This document shows, piece by piece, positions 8,180-17,075 of a DNA stretch of 64,000 nt. Within the stretch, counting starts at the first letter, position 1; the number at the start of each line of letters is the position of its first letter. Position numbers and translations under genes: made by a program. Source of the DNA: Fuscovulum ytuae (GTDB lineage Bacteria; Pseudomonadota; Alphaproteobacteria; Rhodobacterales; Rhodobacteraceae); NCBI RefSeq assembly GCF_029953595.1, contig NZ_CP124535.1, positions 558,001-622,000 of the forward strand, in the 5' to 3' direction. The notes below the pieces were generated by a model. That model saw only the letters and a program-made list of their open reading frames with translations. It had not been told where the DNA came from and made no database searches.

Positions 8180-9187
8180 TTAGCCGTCGAAATTGACTTC
8201 CTCGATCAGTTTCAGCGCATCGGGGCGCAGCTTTGCCACATCGGTCAAGGGCATAGGATCGGGCGTGAACGTGCCCCAGCTTGCCACCAGTGCCGATTTC
8301 GCCACCTCCGGCTTCACCGGGAATTCGTGGTTGGTTTCGGCATAGATGCGCTGCGCCTCGTCCGACGACAGCCATTCCATGAACTTCAGCGCATTCTCGC
8401 GATTCGGCGCGGCCTTGGTCATCGCGACGCCCGACACGTTCAGATGCGTCCCGGCCCCTTCGAAGATCGGGAACAGAATGCGCACCGCCTCGGCGGCCTC
8501 TTTCTGTTCCGGGTCATTCAGCATCTGGCCGATGTAATAGGTGTTGCCCACCGCGATATCGCATTGGCCCGCCGCAATGGCCTTGACCTGATCGCGATCC
8601 CCACCTTCGGGTTTGCGCGCAAGGTTCGCCTTCACACCTTCCAGCCAAGCACGGGTTTCCTCTACCCCGTGATGCGCCAGCATCGCCGCTGTCAGCGCGA
8701 CGTTGTAATCATTGGTGCCAGAGCGGATGCAGACGCGGCCCTTCCATTTCGGATCGGCGAGGTCTTCATAAGTGGTCACTTCGCCCTCGGCCACGCGATC
8801 CACGCTGGCATAGACGATGCGCGCGCGGCTGGTCAGGCCGAACCAATGATCCTCTGCATCGCGCAGATCGGCAGGAATATTGGCCTCCAGCACATCCGAC
8901 TGCACCGGCTGCGTCACCCCCGCATCCACGATCTGTTGCAAACGCGCGATATCCACCGTCAGCACCAGATCGGCGGGCGAGCGCGCGCCTTCCGCCACCA
9001 GACGCTCGGCCATCCCCTTGTCGACAAAAGCCACATTGACGGTGATCCCCGTCTCGGCGGTGAAGGCATCGACGAGCGGCTGGATCAGTTCCGGCTGGCG
9101 GTGGGAATAGACGTTGATCTCATCGGCCAGCGCAGGCAGCGCGGTGGTGGCACAGGCAAGGGCCAGGAGAGAAAAGCGCATCGACAT
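8180..9187 (-). CDS. Iron(III) ABC transporter substrate-binding protein (FbpA/FutA type)
   Basis: Periplasmic binding protein of 335 residues. A Sec signal peptide (MSMRFSLLALACATTALPALA) precedes the mature start DEINVYSHRQPELIQPL, typical of the FbpA/FutA iron-binding family. The PADLVLTVDIARL and GNTYYIGQM segments are also family features; the two tyrosines in the latter are candidate iron ligands. AAAGGA lies nine bases before the ATG. The permease and ATPase genes are not adjacent in this window, so the partner must be encoded elsewhere. A strong terminator follows and the promoter side carries palindromes suggestive of metal control. Confidence 0.88.
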   Translation of the reverse strand: MSMRFSLLALACATTALPALADEINVYSHRQPELIQPLVDAFTAETGITVNVAFVDKGMAERLVAEGARSPADLVLTVDIARLQQIVDAGVTQPVQSDVLEANIPADLRDAEDHWFGLTSRARIVYASVDRVAEGEVTTYEDLADPKWKGRVCIRSGTNDYNVALTAAMLAHHGVEETRAWLEGVKANLARKPEGGDRDQVKAIAAGQCDIAVGNTYYIGQMLNDPEQKEAAEAVRILFPIFEGAGTHLNVSGVAMTKAAPNRENALKFMEWLSSDEAQRIYAETNHEFPVKPEVAKSALVASWGTFTPDPMPLTDVAKLRPDALKLIEEVNFDG

Positions 9188-9227
9188 TTTCTTGAGTCCT
9201 TTTGTCGGAAACTTATGCGCCCCATAA

Positions 9228-9264
9228 ACCTTACAATTTTACTCAGGTCAATAGCCGAGTAAAA
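9228..9264 (-). promoter_or_regulatory. Palindromes upstream of the iron-binding protein gene, candidate iron-responsive operator
   Basis: Two overlapping dyads lie 40-77 bases before the start codon. One runs from ACCT at 9228 to AGGT at 9248, a 21-base imperfect palindrome. The other is TTTTACTC/GAGTAAAA with a 12-base spacer (9237-9264). A TTGACC at 9245-9250 on the minus strand could serve as a -35 element. Iron control is inferred from the gene product; I cannot assign Fur, RirA, Irr or another regulator. Confidence 0.4.
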
Positions 9265-9341
9265 AAATCGGCAAATATGCCGACGCCGGCCTGACGCAGA
9301 TCGCGGGATTTGCGGAAACTGCGGAGGTTGCGGAAACGGCG

Positions 9342-10193
9342 TCAGATGCCGTTCTCTGTCTTCGCCGCTTTCTCTTCGGCCTTGGCGCGGTTCCAAAGCG
9401 CGTCCATCTCGGCCAGATCGCTGTCCGAGGGTGTGCGGCCTGCCTCGGCGAGCCAATCCTCGATGCGGGCAAAGCGGCGGGTGAATTTGGCATTGGCCGC
9501 GCGCAGGGCGGCCTCTGGGTCCACCTCCAGATGACGGGCCAGATTTGCCATGACGAATAGAAGGTCGCCGAATTCTTCGGCCACCTCTGTCTCGGTCAAC
9601 CGATCCCGCGCCTCGACCAGTTCGGCGGCCTCTTCGGCGATCTTGGCCACGACCTCATCGGTCGAGGGCCAGTCGAACCCCACCCGCGCCGCCCGCTTTT
9701 GCAACTTGACCGCCCGCGTCAGGGCAGGCAGGGCCAGCGCGACCCCATCCAGAACCCGCGCGGCCCCGCGTTCGGCTGCCTTCATCCGTTCCCAATCTGC
9801 GGTTTGCTGCGCGGCGCTCTTGTCGCGGCTTTCGTTGCCAAAGACATGCGGATGCCGCGCCACCATCTTGTCAGAGATCGCCTGCACCACATCGTCAAAG
9901 GCAAAATGCCCCGCCTCTTCGGCCATCTGCGCGTGATAGACGACCTGAAACAGCAAATCGCCCAACTCCCCCCGCAACTCGCCCCAAGCGCGGCGGGTGA
10001 TGGCATCGGCCACCTCATGCGCCTCTTCCAGCGTGTATGGGGCGATGCTGTCGAAATCCTGTGCGATATCCCAGGGGCATCCTGCCTGCGGATCGCGCAA
10101 GGCGCGCATGATCGCCAGAAGCCGCGGCATGCCGCCTTTGGGATCGGTGATCGGGTTCCCGCCTGCGTCGCCTTCCGCCATGCCCCCACCCAT
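9342..10193 (-). CDS. mazG: MazG, nucleoside triphosphate pyrophosphohydrolase
   Basis: MazG hydrolyses nucleoside triphosphates, including aberrant ones, to monophosphate and pyrophosphate. The 283-residue protein contains two MazG modules as in E. coli. The first has GCPWDIAQDF, the metal-binding TLEEAHEVADAI and ELGDLLFQVVYHAQMA. The second has IAEEAAELVEARD and EEFGDLLFVMANLARHL. The glycine-rich first 20 residues are not conserved, so a start four codons later is also possible. The gene is divergent from the M20 amidohydrolase, with 57 bases between starts. Confidence 0.94.
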   Translation of the reverse strand: MGGGMAEGDAGGNPITDPKGGMPRLLAIMRALRDPQAGCPWDIAQDFDSIAPYTLEEAHEVADAITRRAWGELRGELGDLLFQVVYHAQMAEEAGHFAFDDVVQAISDKMVARHPHVFGNESRDKSAAQQTADWERMKAAERGAARVLDGVALALPALTRAVKLQKRAARVGFDWPSTDEVVAKIAEEAAELVEARDRLTETEVAEEFGDLLFVMANLARHLEVDPEAALRAANAKFTRRFARIEDWLAEAGRTPSDSDLAEMDALWNRAKAEEKAAKTENGI

Positions 10194-10250
10194 TGCAGCC
10201 CCCCAAGATTTCGGATTTGATCAAAGGTCACCACGCGCAAGGAAACCGCA

Positions 10251-11426
10251 ATGCCCGTCCTGAACCGTATCGCCGCTTATGCCGAAGAAATGAAGGCCTG
10301 GCGTCGTCATCTGCACGCCCATCCCGAACTTGGCTTTGATTGTCACGACACGGCGGCCTTCATCGTGGACCGCCTTCGCGAGATGGGGGTGGATGAGATC
10401 CATACCGGAATCGCCAAGACCGGGATCGTGGCGATCCTGAAAGGGCAGGGCGCTGAGGCCGGGGATGCCCCGACCATCGGCCTGCGCGCCGATATGGATG
10501 CGCTGCCGATCGAGGAACAGACCGGGGCCGAACATGCGTCGACCATCCCCGGCAAGATGCATGCCTGCGGCCATGATGGCCATGTCACCATGCTTTTGGG
10601 CGCGGCGAAGTATCTGGCCGAGACTCGCCGCTTTTCGGGCCGTGTGGCGCTTTTGTTCCAGCCCGCAGAAGAGGATGGTGGCGGCGGCGAAGTGATGGTG
10701 AAGGAAGGTGTGATGGACCGGTTCGGGATCGGGTCGGTCTATGGCATCCACAATGCGCCCAACGTGGAATTCGGCCATTTCCACACCAATCCCGGCGCCT
10801 TGATGGCGTCGGTCGATACGGCCTTCGTGCATATCACCGGCAAGGGTGGCCATGGCGCGACCCCGCATGAATGCATCGATCCAGTGGTGGCCGTGGTGGG
10901 CATGGTCGGGGCGATCCAGACGATCATCCCGCGCAACGTCTATGCGCTGGACGAGGCGGTGATTTCCGTCACCCAGATCCATGCCGGGACCGCGTCGAAC
11001 ATCATCCCCGAAGAGGCGACGTTCTGCGCCACGATCCGCTGTTTCAATCCCGAAGTGCGCGCACTGCTCAAGCGCCGCATCCATGAGATCATCGAAGGCC
11101 ATGCGCTGGCTTATAACGTGACGGCGCGGATCGAATATGACTGGGGCTATCCGGCAACGATTAATGAGGCCGCCTCTGCCGCTTTCGCTGCCGAAGTGGC
11201 GCGCGAGGTGTCGGGCGAGACGGCTGTGAATGACACCGCCAACCGCGAGATGGGGTCGGAAGATTTCTCTTACATGCTTGAGGCGCGACCGGGGGCCTAT
11301 CTCTTCCTTGGCACCGGGCCGGGCGCGGGGCTGCATCATCCGGCCTATGACTTCAACGACGAGGCGGCCCCGATCGGTGCCAGTTTCTTCGCCCGCCTTG
11401 TGGAGCGCGCCCAACCTGTGGCCTGA
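10251..11426 (+). CDS. M20 family amidohydrolase (hippurate hydrolase/aminoacylase type)
   Basis: A 391-residue zinc or manganese peptidase of family M20D, which removes acyl groups from N-acyl amino acids. Visible active-site pieces are HAHPELGFD near the N-terminus, GLRADMDALPI, the metal-ligand motif MHACGHDGH, the catalytic PAEEDGGGG, and a HATPHECIDP dimer-domain loop. The C-terminal GSEDFSYML holds a further conserved region. AAGGAAA stands eight bases upstream of the ATG. There is no operon partner that would reveal the substrate, so hippurate hydrolase is only a family-level name. Confidence 0.9.
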   Translation: MPVLNRIAAYAEEMKAWRRHLHAHPELGFDCHDTAAFIVDRLREMGVDEIHTGIAKTGIVAILKGQGAEAGDAPTIGLRADMDALPIEEQTGAEHASTIPGKMHACGHDGHVTMLLGAAKYLAETRRFSGRVALLFQPAEEDGGGGEVMVKEGVMDRFGIGSVYGIHNAPNVEFGHFHTNPGALMASVDTAFVHITGKGGHGATPHECIDPVVAVVGMVGAIQTIIPRNVYALDEAVISVTQIHAGTASNIIPEEATFCATIRCFNPEVRALLKRRIHEIIEGHALAYNVTARIEYDWGYPATINEAASAAFAAEVAREVSGETAVNDTANREMGSEDFSYMLEARPGAYLFLGTGPGAGLHHPAYDFNDEAAPIGASFFARLVERAQPVA

Positions 11427-11441
11427 TCCAGCGGAGCGGCA

Positions 11442-11738
11442 TGCGCCGCAAGCCTTTTGGCGTCGTCGTCGCGTGCCGCGCCTCCTCCGGGGTTAGGGGG
11501 CCTTCTGCCCCCTCTTGGCCATTCGGCCAATTCACCCCCGAGAGTATTTTTTGCCAAGATGAAGGGGAAAGGGCAGGCTGTTAAGGTTAACACGCTGCTT
11601 TTTCTGCATTTTCGGTCTTCAAGTGTCCTTAAGGGACGCAATGGCACGCCACAGGCTGGACAAGAGGCGAGGGAACGGCCCCTGACCCCGGATGGAGGCG
11701 CGGCACGCGGCCCCCGACGCCAAAGGGCATGCGGCGCA
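11442..11738. repeat. 297-bp intergenic element with long imperfect inverted ends
   Basis: The left arm (11442-11500) and the right arm (about 11680-11738) are reverse complements over nearly 60 bases with about seven differences and one-base gaps. Shared pieces include GCGTGCCGCGCC and its complement, and TGGCGTCG with CGACGCCA. The 180-base interior holds a GGGGGC/GCCCCC hairpin (11495-11513), copy A of a dispersed repeat, and a GTTAAGGTTAAC motif at 11580. No gene fills the 396-base gap between the M20 gene and the aminotransferase. A MITE-like element or a large RNA stem are both possible. Confidence 0.55.
11535..11566 (+). repeat. Dispersed repeat family GRGTATTT, copy A
   Basis: The segment begins CCCCCGAGAGTATTTTTTG and continues into CCAAGATGAAGGGG. 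It follows a GGGGGC/GCCCCC hairpin by about 20 bases. The same hairpin-then-core arrangement recurs at 19123-19172, 31374-31425 and 47012-47082. Confidence 0.65.
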
Positions 11739-11822
11739 GGCCGCGCCTTCTGATGTGTGGCCTCTGCTCTGGCGCGCAATCTGCCGTTTTGTTATACTAA
11801 CGTGTAATAACTCAACGCATGG

Positions 11823-13238
11823 ATGGTCTTCATGTCCCCGCTTGCCGCGCTTAATTCCCCGTCGCCCGCCGATCTGTGGGAGATGGATCACAGCCACCAC
11901 CTGCATCCTTGGACCAATTTCGGCAGCTTTCAGAAGGAAGGCTCTCTCGTCATCACGCGGGGCGAGGGGTGCTGGCTCTGGGATGCGGATGGCAAGCGCT
12001 ATCTTGATTCGGTGGGCGGGCTGTGGTGCACGAATATCGGGCTTGGGCGGCGCGAGATGGCGCAAGCCATCGCCGATCAGGCCGAGCGTTTGGCCTTTTC
12101 CAATACCTTTGTTGACATGGCGAATGACCCTTCCGCCCGGTTGGCCGCAAAGATTGCGGACCTTGCCCCCGCCGATCTGAACCGCGTCATGTTCACAACG
12201 GGCGGGTCCACGGCGGTGGATACGGCCGTGCGGATGGTGGCCTATGTGCAATCCTGCCTTGGTTTTCCCGAAAAGACCGGGATCGTGGCGCGGGATCATT
12301 CCTATCACGGCTCCACCTACTTGTCGCAAAGCGTGGGCAAACGTCCGGGCGACCGGGTGCCGGAGTTCCGTTATAAGGAGGATGGCATCTGGCATCTGAC
12401 CCCGCCCAATCCCTATCGCCGCCCCGCCGGCATGACCGAGGCGGAATTCTGCGACATGCTGGTGGCGGAGTTTGAAGAACTGATCGCCCGTGTCGGTGCG
12501 GACCGGCTTGGCGCCTTCATCGCGGAACCGATTCAGGCCTCGGGTGGCGTCATCGTCCCGCCCGAGGGCTATCTGCGCCGGATGTGGGAGGTTTGCCAGC
12601 GGCACGGCCTTCTTTTCATCGCCGATGAGGTGGTCACCGCCTTTGGCCGTCTGGGCCACTGGTTCGCCTCTGAGGCCGAATTCAGCGTGGTGCCGGACAT
12701 CATCACCACGGCCAAGGGGTTGACCTCTGGCTATGTGCCCTTGGGCGCGATGATCTTTTCCGATCGGTTGTGGGACATCATGGGCCAAGACCCTGACCGC
12801 TGGTTCACGGCAGGTTTCACCTATTCCGGCCATCCGGTCGCCTGCGCCGCGGGCTTGAAGAATATCGAGATCATGGAGCGCGAGGACCTTTTGGGCAATG
12901 CGTCGCGGATGGGCGCCCTGTTTCAATCCCGCCTCAAGGCCTTGGAGGATTTGCCGCTGGTCGGGCAGGTCCGGGGCAGGGGGCTGATGATCTGCTCTGA
13001 GAATGTGATGAACAAGACCACGAAGGAGCCGCTGCCCGACGGGGTGAACGAAAGCAAGCGCATCTCGAACGCGGCTGAGGCGATGGGTCTGATCGTGCGC
13101 CCGATGGCGCATCTGAATGTGATGTCGCCACCGCTGACCATTTCCGAGGATGAGGTGGAATTTATCGCCGTGACGCTGGAAAAGGCGATCCGTCAGGTGA
13201 CGGATGAACTGGTGCGCGAAGGGTTCCGGCTGGGTTAA
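11823..13238 (+). CDS. Class III (omega) aminotransferase, PLP-dependent
   Basis: A 471-residue fold-type I aminotransferase of the omega-amino acid/diamine group. Motifs in order are DHSHHLHPWTNF near the N-terminus, FTTGGSTAVDTAVRM for phosphate binding, DHSYHGSTY, IAEPIQASGG, the cofactor-contacting FIADEVVTAFGR, and the Schiff-base lysine in TTAKGLTSGYVPLGA. A later in-frame ATG (MSPLAALN) nine bases on is an equally good start. A TATACT-like -10 lies about 30 bases upstream. The next gene is an agmatinase-family enzyme, so a diamine such as putrescine is a reasonable but unproven amino donor. Confidence 0.9.
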   Translation: MVFMSPLAALNSPSPADLWEMDHSHHLHPWTNFGSFQKEGSLVITRGEGCWLWDADGKRYLDSVGGLWCTNIGLGRREMAQAIADQAERLAFSNTFVDMANDPSARLAAKIADLAPADLNRVMFTTGGSTAVDTAVRMVAYVQSCLGFPEKTGIVARDHSYHGSTYLSQSVGKRPGDRVPEFRYKEDGIWHLTPPNPYRRPAGMTEAEFCDMLVAEFEELIARVGADRLGAFIAEPIQASGGVIVPPEGYLRRMWEVCQRHGLLFIADEVVTAFGRLGHWFASEAEFSVVPDIITTAKGLTSGYVPLGAMIFSDRLWDIMGQDPDRWFTAGFTYSGHPVACAAGLKNIEIMEREDLLGNASRMGALFQSRLKALEDLPLVGQVRGRGLMICSENVMNKTTKEPLPDGVNESKRISNAAEAMGLIVRPMAHLNVMSPPLTISEDEVEFIAVTLEKAIRQVTDELVREGFRLG

Positions 13239-13256
13239 GCCACAAGGACAGCCGCC

Positions 13257-13327
13257 CCGGGCCTGACCCGGGGCCTCCCTCCCTTGCGCGACCTCTGATT
13301 GGGCGGAAGACCAAGGGTCAGGTCCGG
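13257..13327. other. Intergenic stem structure after the aminotransferase gene
   Basis: Two segments, CCGGGCCTGACCC and GGGTCAGGTCCGG, pair over 12 of 13 positions across about 45 bases, and the first also forms a local CCCCGGG/CCCGGGG hairpin 17 bases after the aminotransferase stop. It probably ends that transcript, though no T run follows. The 372-base gap from 13239 to 13610 holds this, the 54-bp repeat below, and no gene. Confidence 0.5.
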
Positions 13328-13390
13328 GAAAGGCCCTCCTTGCGCCTGATTCGTTCTGCTTGGTTAATGGGGGGTTACCCCGCAGGCAGT

Positions 13391-13444
13391 GCGCGCTCTG
13401 TGGCCACAGTTTGCGGCACAAAACTCGGCACAAAACAGGGCACA
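13391..13444 (-). repeat. 54-bp dispersed repeat, copy 1 (inverted relative to copy 2)
   Basis: The minus strand of this block matches 45685-45738 at 48 of 54 positions. It contains a 12-base tandem unit around CGGCACAAAAC, followed by GGGCAC, then CAAACTGTGG and an AGCGCGC end. Both copies are intergenic. Confidence 0.8.
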
Positions 13445-13610
13445 AGCAATGTCGGGGTATTTCTTGAGATATCAGGGATTTAACCCGCCGCGCGCCGCTG
13501 ATTTGCACGCCGCTTCTTGACACAATGTTTCGGCATGGCACGATGGCGCCACCCGATCCGCGCGTCTCGGCTTTCAAACGACTGCGCCGTTGTTCAGGGG
13601 CTATCCCAAC

Positions 13611-14579
13611 ATGTCACTTTTGGAAGACGCAAAGTCTGACATCGATACCGCTTTCACCCGCAAGGGCCTGCGCGGCCATTCCTTTGAGAATGCCTTTGCA
13701 GGTGCCGCTTCCTTCCTGCGGCGGACCTATACCAAGGACCTTGCCGGGGTCGATCTGGCCATCACCGGCGTTTGCTTCGATCAGGCGACCAGCCACCGTG
13801 CCGGCACCCGCTTTGGCCCGCGCGCGATCCGCGAGGCATCCAGCCTTATCGCCTATGATCCCCCCTTCGGATGGGGCACCGACCCGTTGGAGGATATGTC
13901 GGTGGTGGATTACGGCGATCTGGCCTTCGACTACGCCCATACGCCCAGCTTTCCGGGTGCCCTGACCGATCATATCGCCACGATCCTTGCGGCCGGGGCG
14001 GGGGCGATCACGCTGGGCGGCGATCACTACATCACCTATCCGATCCTGCGCGCCTATGCGCAGAAATTCGGCCCGCTTGGCGTGATCCATTTCGATGCGC
14101 ATTCCGACCTCTGGCCGGATGACAATCCTGAACGGATCGACCATGGCACCATGCTTTACAAGGCGGTGCGCGAAGGGTTCGTGGACCCCAAACGCTCTCT
14201 TCAGATCGGGATCAGGACAACGACGGAGGACTATCTTGGCGTCAATGTCCTGACCGCACGGGAATTGCATGAAAAGGGCGTGGCCCATGCCGTGGCGCTG
14301 GCGAAAGAGATCGTGGGGGACAAGCCCGCCTATGTGACTTTTGATATCGACGCGCTGGACCCGGCCTATGCGCCGGGGACGGGGACGCCCGTTTGGGGTG
14401 GCCTGCATTCCTGGCAGGTGGCGGCGATTCTGCGTGATCTGGCGGGGATCAACATGGTCGGTGGTGATGTGGTTGAGGTGTCGCCCCCTTATGACACAAC
14501 CGGGGCCACGGCGATTGCCGGGGCGCATGTGGCCTATGATCTGATCTGCCTCTACCATTGGGCGAGGACTCGGCGCTAA
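13611..14579 (+). CDS. speB: Agmatinase/ureohydrolase family protein (SpeB-like)
   Basis: Binuclear-metal ureohydrolase of 322 residues. The manganese ligands are in GGDHYITYP, HFDAHSDLW and the DIDALDPAYAPGTGTP motif. HGTMLYKAV corresponds to the substrate loop typical of agmatinases. Agmatinase yields putrescine and urea, and the preceding aminotransferase could then deaminate the diamine. I chose the ATG preceded by CAGGGGC; a TTG 21 bases earlier is less likely. Guanidinobutyrase or guanidinopropionase activity is possible because the family is broad, so the symbol is a family-level assignment. Confidence 0.82.
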   Translation: MSLLEDAKSDIDTAFTRKGLRGHSFENAFAGAASFLRRTYTKDLAGVDLAITGVCFDQATSHRAGTRFGPRAIREASSLIAYDPPFGWGTDPLEDMSVVDYGDLAFDYAHTPSFPGALTDHIATILAAGAGAITLGGDHYITYPILRAYAQKFGPLGVIHFDAHSDLWPDDNPERIDHGTMLYKAVREGFVDPKRSLQIGIRTTTEDYLGVNVLTARELHEKGVAHAVALAKEIVGDKPAYVTFDIDALDPAYAPGTGTPVWGGLHSWQVAAILRDLAGINMVGGDVVEVSPPYDTTGATAIAGAHVAYDLICLYHWARTRR

Positions 14580-14621
14580 AAGGCGGAAGTTCATAGGAAA
14601 AGGCGATTCGGAGTGGGCAGG

Positions 14622-15101
14622 ATGGGCATGATCGCAGGGCTATTGGCCCTGATCGTTCTGGGCTTTGGCCTTTATGTCCGCTTTGCCCCGTCCGAGGCGG
14701 CGCGTTGGCATCAGCCCTTGCCGACCGATGCGGTCGCCCTGGAGGATTGTCTTATGTCGATCCAGCAGGGGCGCGGGGATGCCCGCGCCGCTTGTCTTGT
14801 GCCGGGTGAGACGACGGAGGTCCTGATGGCGCTGGATACCATCGCGGTGACCTCACCACGCACGAAACGGCTGGCAGGGTCTTGGGCCGATGGGCGGATC
14901 ACGTGGATCACCCGTTCGGCGCTCTGGGGCTTTCCCGATTACACCACCGCGCAGGTCACGGCCGGCCCGGATGGCAAAACGCGGCTGGATATCCATGCGC
15001 GCCTGCGCTTTGGCGAAAGCGATTTGGGCGTGAACGCCGCGCGGCTTGTCAATTGGCTGACCCGCCTGAAGGCAGACCTGCCCGCGGCTGCGAATCCTTG
15101 A
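14622..15101 (+). CDS. DUF1499 family membrane-anchored protein
   Basis: Small protein of about 159 residues with one N-terminal membrane helix (GMIAGLLALIVLGFGLYVRF). A soluble domain follows whose AVTSPRTKRLAGSW and ITRSALWGFPDYTTAQV segments match the DUF1499 family, whose function is unknown. The helix should anchor the domain outside the cytoplasm. GGAG lies eight bases before the chosen ATG, but a GTG nine bases earlier and an ATG six bases later are alternatives. It precedes prfA by about 30 bases and may share its transcript. Confidence 0.75.
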   Translation: MGMIAGLLALIVLGFGLYVRFAPSEAARWHQPLPTDAVALEDCLMSIQQGRGDARAACLVPGETTEVLMALDTIAVTSPRTKRLAGSWADGRITWITRSALWGFPDYTTAQVTAGPDGKTRLDIHARLRFGESDLGVNAARLVNWLTRLKADLPAAANP

Positions 15102-15132
15102 CCCTTGACCGCGAAGCGGCCAAACCCCGCCC

Positions 15133-16188
15133 ATGGTTCCATTCGACAAACTCGCCCAGATCACGCAGCGCTTCGAATATCTCGAAGCGCGCTTGAACGC
15201 GGGTGCAAGCCCGGCAGAGATTGCGAAAATCTCGCGCGAATACAGCGATCTGCGGCCTGTGGCCGACCAGATCGCTGCCTATCGCCGCGCGCTTGATGAT
15301 CTGGCCGAGGCAGAGGCGATGCTGTCCGATCCCGAAATGCGCAGCCTTGCCGAGGATGAACTTCCCCGCCTGCGCGCTCTGATCCCCGAAATGGAACAGG
15401 CGCTGCGGATCGCGCTTTTGCCCAAGGATGCCGCCGATGCCCGGCCCGCCATCCTTGAAATCCGTCCCGGCACCGGGGGCGAAGAGGCCGCCCTTTTCGC
15501 GGGCGATCTGTTGCGGATGTATCAGCGCTATGCCGAACGGCAGGGCTGGCGGTTCGACATCCTTGAACAGCAGCTGTCCGATCTGGGCGGGATCAAGGAA
15601 CTGACCGCCCATATCCAAGGCGAGGGTGTCTTTGCCAAGCTGAAGTTCGAATCCGGCGTCCATCGCGTGCAGCGCGTGCCGGAAACCGAAGCGGGGGGGC
15701 GCATCCATACCTCTGCTGCCACGGTGGCCGTTCTGCCCGAGGCGGAAGAGGTGGATATCGACATCCCCGCCGCCGATATCCGCATCGATACGATGCGGTC
15801 CTCTGGGGCAGGGGGGCAGCATGTGAACACCACCGACTCGGCGGTGCGCATCACCCATATCCCGACGGGCATCGTGGTGACCTCATCGGAAAAGTCCCAG
15901 CATCAGAACCGCGCCATCGCCATGCAGGTGCTGCGCGCACGGCTTTATGAGATGGAGCGGGAACGTCAGGCGCAAGATCGCGCCGCAGACCGCAAGGCGC
16001 AGGTGGGATCAGGCGATCGGTCGGAACGCATCCGCACCTATAATTTCCCTCAAGGCCGGATGACCGACCATCGCATCAACCTGACGCTTTATGCCCTGCC
16101 ACAGATCATGGGCGGCGATCTGGATGCTGTGGTGGATGCGCTGGTTGCCCATGATCAGGCCGAAAAGCTGGCCGAGATGGAAGGATGA
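15133..16188 (+). CDS. prfA: Peptide chain release factor 1 (RF-1)
   Basis: RF-1 recognises UAA and UAG stop codons and triggers peptide release. The 351 residues show the peptidyl-hydrolysis motif GGQ in [18 protein letters not shown]. Before it lie [11 protein letters not shown] and [12 protein letters not shown], and near the end [19 protein letters not shown], all diagnostic of RF-1. The next gene encodes the methylase that modifies the GGQ glutamine, and the two genes overlap by four bases. Confidence 0.97.
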   Translation: MVPFDKLAQITQRFEYLEARLNAGASPAEIAKISREYSDLRPVADQIAAYRRALDDLAEAEAMLSDPEMRSLAEDELPRLRALIPEMEQALRIALLPKDAADARPAILEIRPGTGGEEAALFAGDLLRMYQRYAERQGWRFDILEQQLSDLGGIKELTAHIQGEGVFAKLKFESGVHRVQRVPETEAGGRIHTSAATVAVLPEAEEVDIDIPAADIRIDTMRSSGAGGQHVNTTDSAVRITHIPTGIVVTSSEKSQHQNRAIAMQVLRARLYEMERERQAQDRAADRKAQVGSGDRSERIRTYNFPQGRMTDHRINLTLYALPQIMGGDLDAVVDALVAHDQAEKLAEMEG

Positions 16189-17075
16189 TGGGGCCCGTGA
16201 CAGGGCCCGTGACAGGGCCTGTAACAGGGGCCGATGCGCTGCGCGCCGCCATTCCCCGCCTTGTGGCCGCAGGCATTCCCGATGCCCCCCGCGATGCGCG
16301 TGTCCTTTTGGCCCATGCCGCAGGGATTGCCGCCGATCGGCTCACGTTGCATCTGCATGACCCGCTGCCGCCCGACGCCCTTGCCGCCTTCGATGCCGCC
16401 ATCGCCCGCCGCGCCGCCCGCGAACCCATCAGCCATATCACAGGCCTGCGCCTTTTCTGGGGGCGCAGCTTTCGCGTGACGCCCGACACGCTCGACCCCC
16501 GGCCAGAGACGGAAATCCTTGTCGAGGCGGCGTTGTCGGAACCCTTTCTCAAGGTTCTCGACCTTGGCACGGGGACGGGCTGCATCCTTTTGTCCTGCCT
16601 TGCGGGCATGCCCATGGCGCGGGGGATCGGCACGGATATCCATCCCGCCACCCTTGCCGTGGCCAAAGAAAACGCGCGCAACCATGGCCTTCAGGGGCGG
16701 GCCGGATTTCTGCATTCCGATTGGTTCGCAGCGGTGCCCGGCCGGTTCGATCTGATCCTGTCGAACCCCCCCTATATCGCCGAGGATGAAATGGCCGCGC
16801 TTTCGCCCGAAGTGCTGCATGAACCGCGCCGGGCACTGACGCCGGGGGGGGATGGGCTTGATGCCTATCGCGTGATCGCGCGTGGGGCACCGGCGCGCCT
16901 GATGCCGGGGGGGCGGCTGATGGTCGAGATCGGTCCGACCCAAGGCGCTGCTGTGGCATCCCTCTTTGCCGCCCAAGGGCTGCAGGATATCGCTATTCTG
17001 CCAGACCTTGATGGCCGCGACCGGGTGGTGCAGGCTCGCAAAGCCAGCGATGACACGGGCTGCGGCACGGCCTGA
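16185..17075 (+). CDS. prmC: PrmC, release factor glutamine N5-methyltransferase
   Basis: PrmC (HemK) methylates the glutamine of the GGQ motif in release factors. The 296-residue protein has the N-terminal helical substrate domain, the SAM-binding [14 protein letters not shown], and the catalytic NPPY motif in [12 protein letters not shown]. Between start and the conserved region the codons for GPVT are repeated three times through a 12-base tandem repeat (16191-16226), an unusual N-terminus. It starts inside the prfA stop (ATGATG overlap). The sequence ends in DRVVQARK, as in other PrmC proteins. Confidence 0.95.
   Translation: MMGPVTGPVTGPVTGADALRAAIPRLVAAGIPDAPRDARVLLAHAAGIAADRLTLHLHDPLPPDALAAFDAAIARRAAREPISHITGLRLFWGRSFRVTPDTLDPRPETEILVEAALSEPFLKVLDLGTGTGCILLSCLAGMPMARGIGTDIHPATLAVAKENARNHGLQGRAGFLHSDWFAAVPGRFDLILSNPPYIAEDEMAALSPEVLHEPRRALTPGGDGLDAYRVIARGAPARLMPGGRLMVEIGPTQGAAVASLFAAQGLQDIAILPDLDGRDRVVQARKASDDTGCGTA

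Noticed and set aside
11580-11591. GTTAAGGTTAAC at 11580 and again at 45755 as a specific regulatory site
   Set aside because: Only two short copies, both inside repeat-rich gaps; too little to claim a regulator.
11619-13577. A 652-codon open frame antisense to the aminotransferase gene
   Set aside because: It is a by-product of high GC codon use; it has no ribosome site or domain and is opposite a well-supported enzyme gene.
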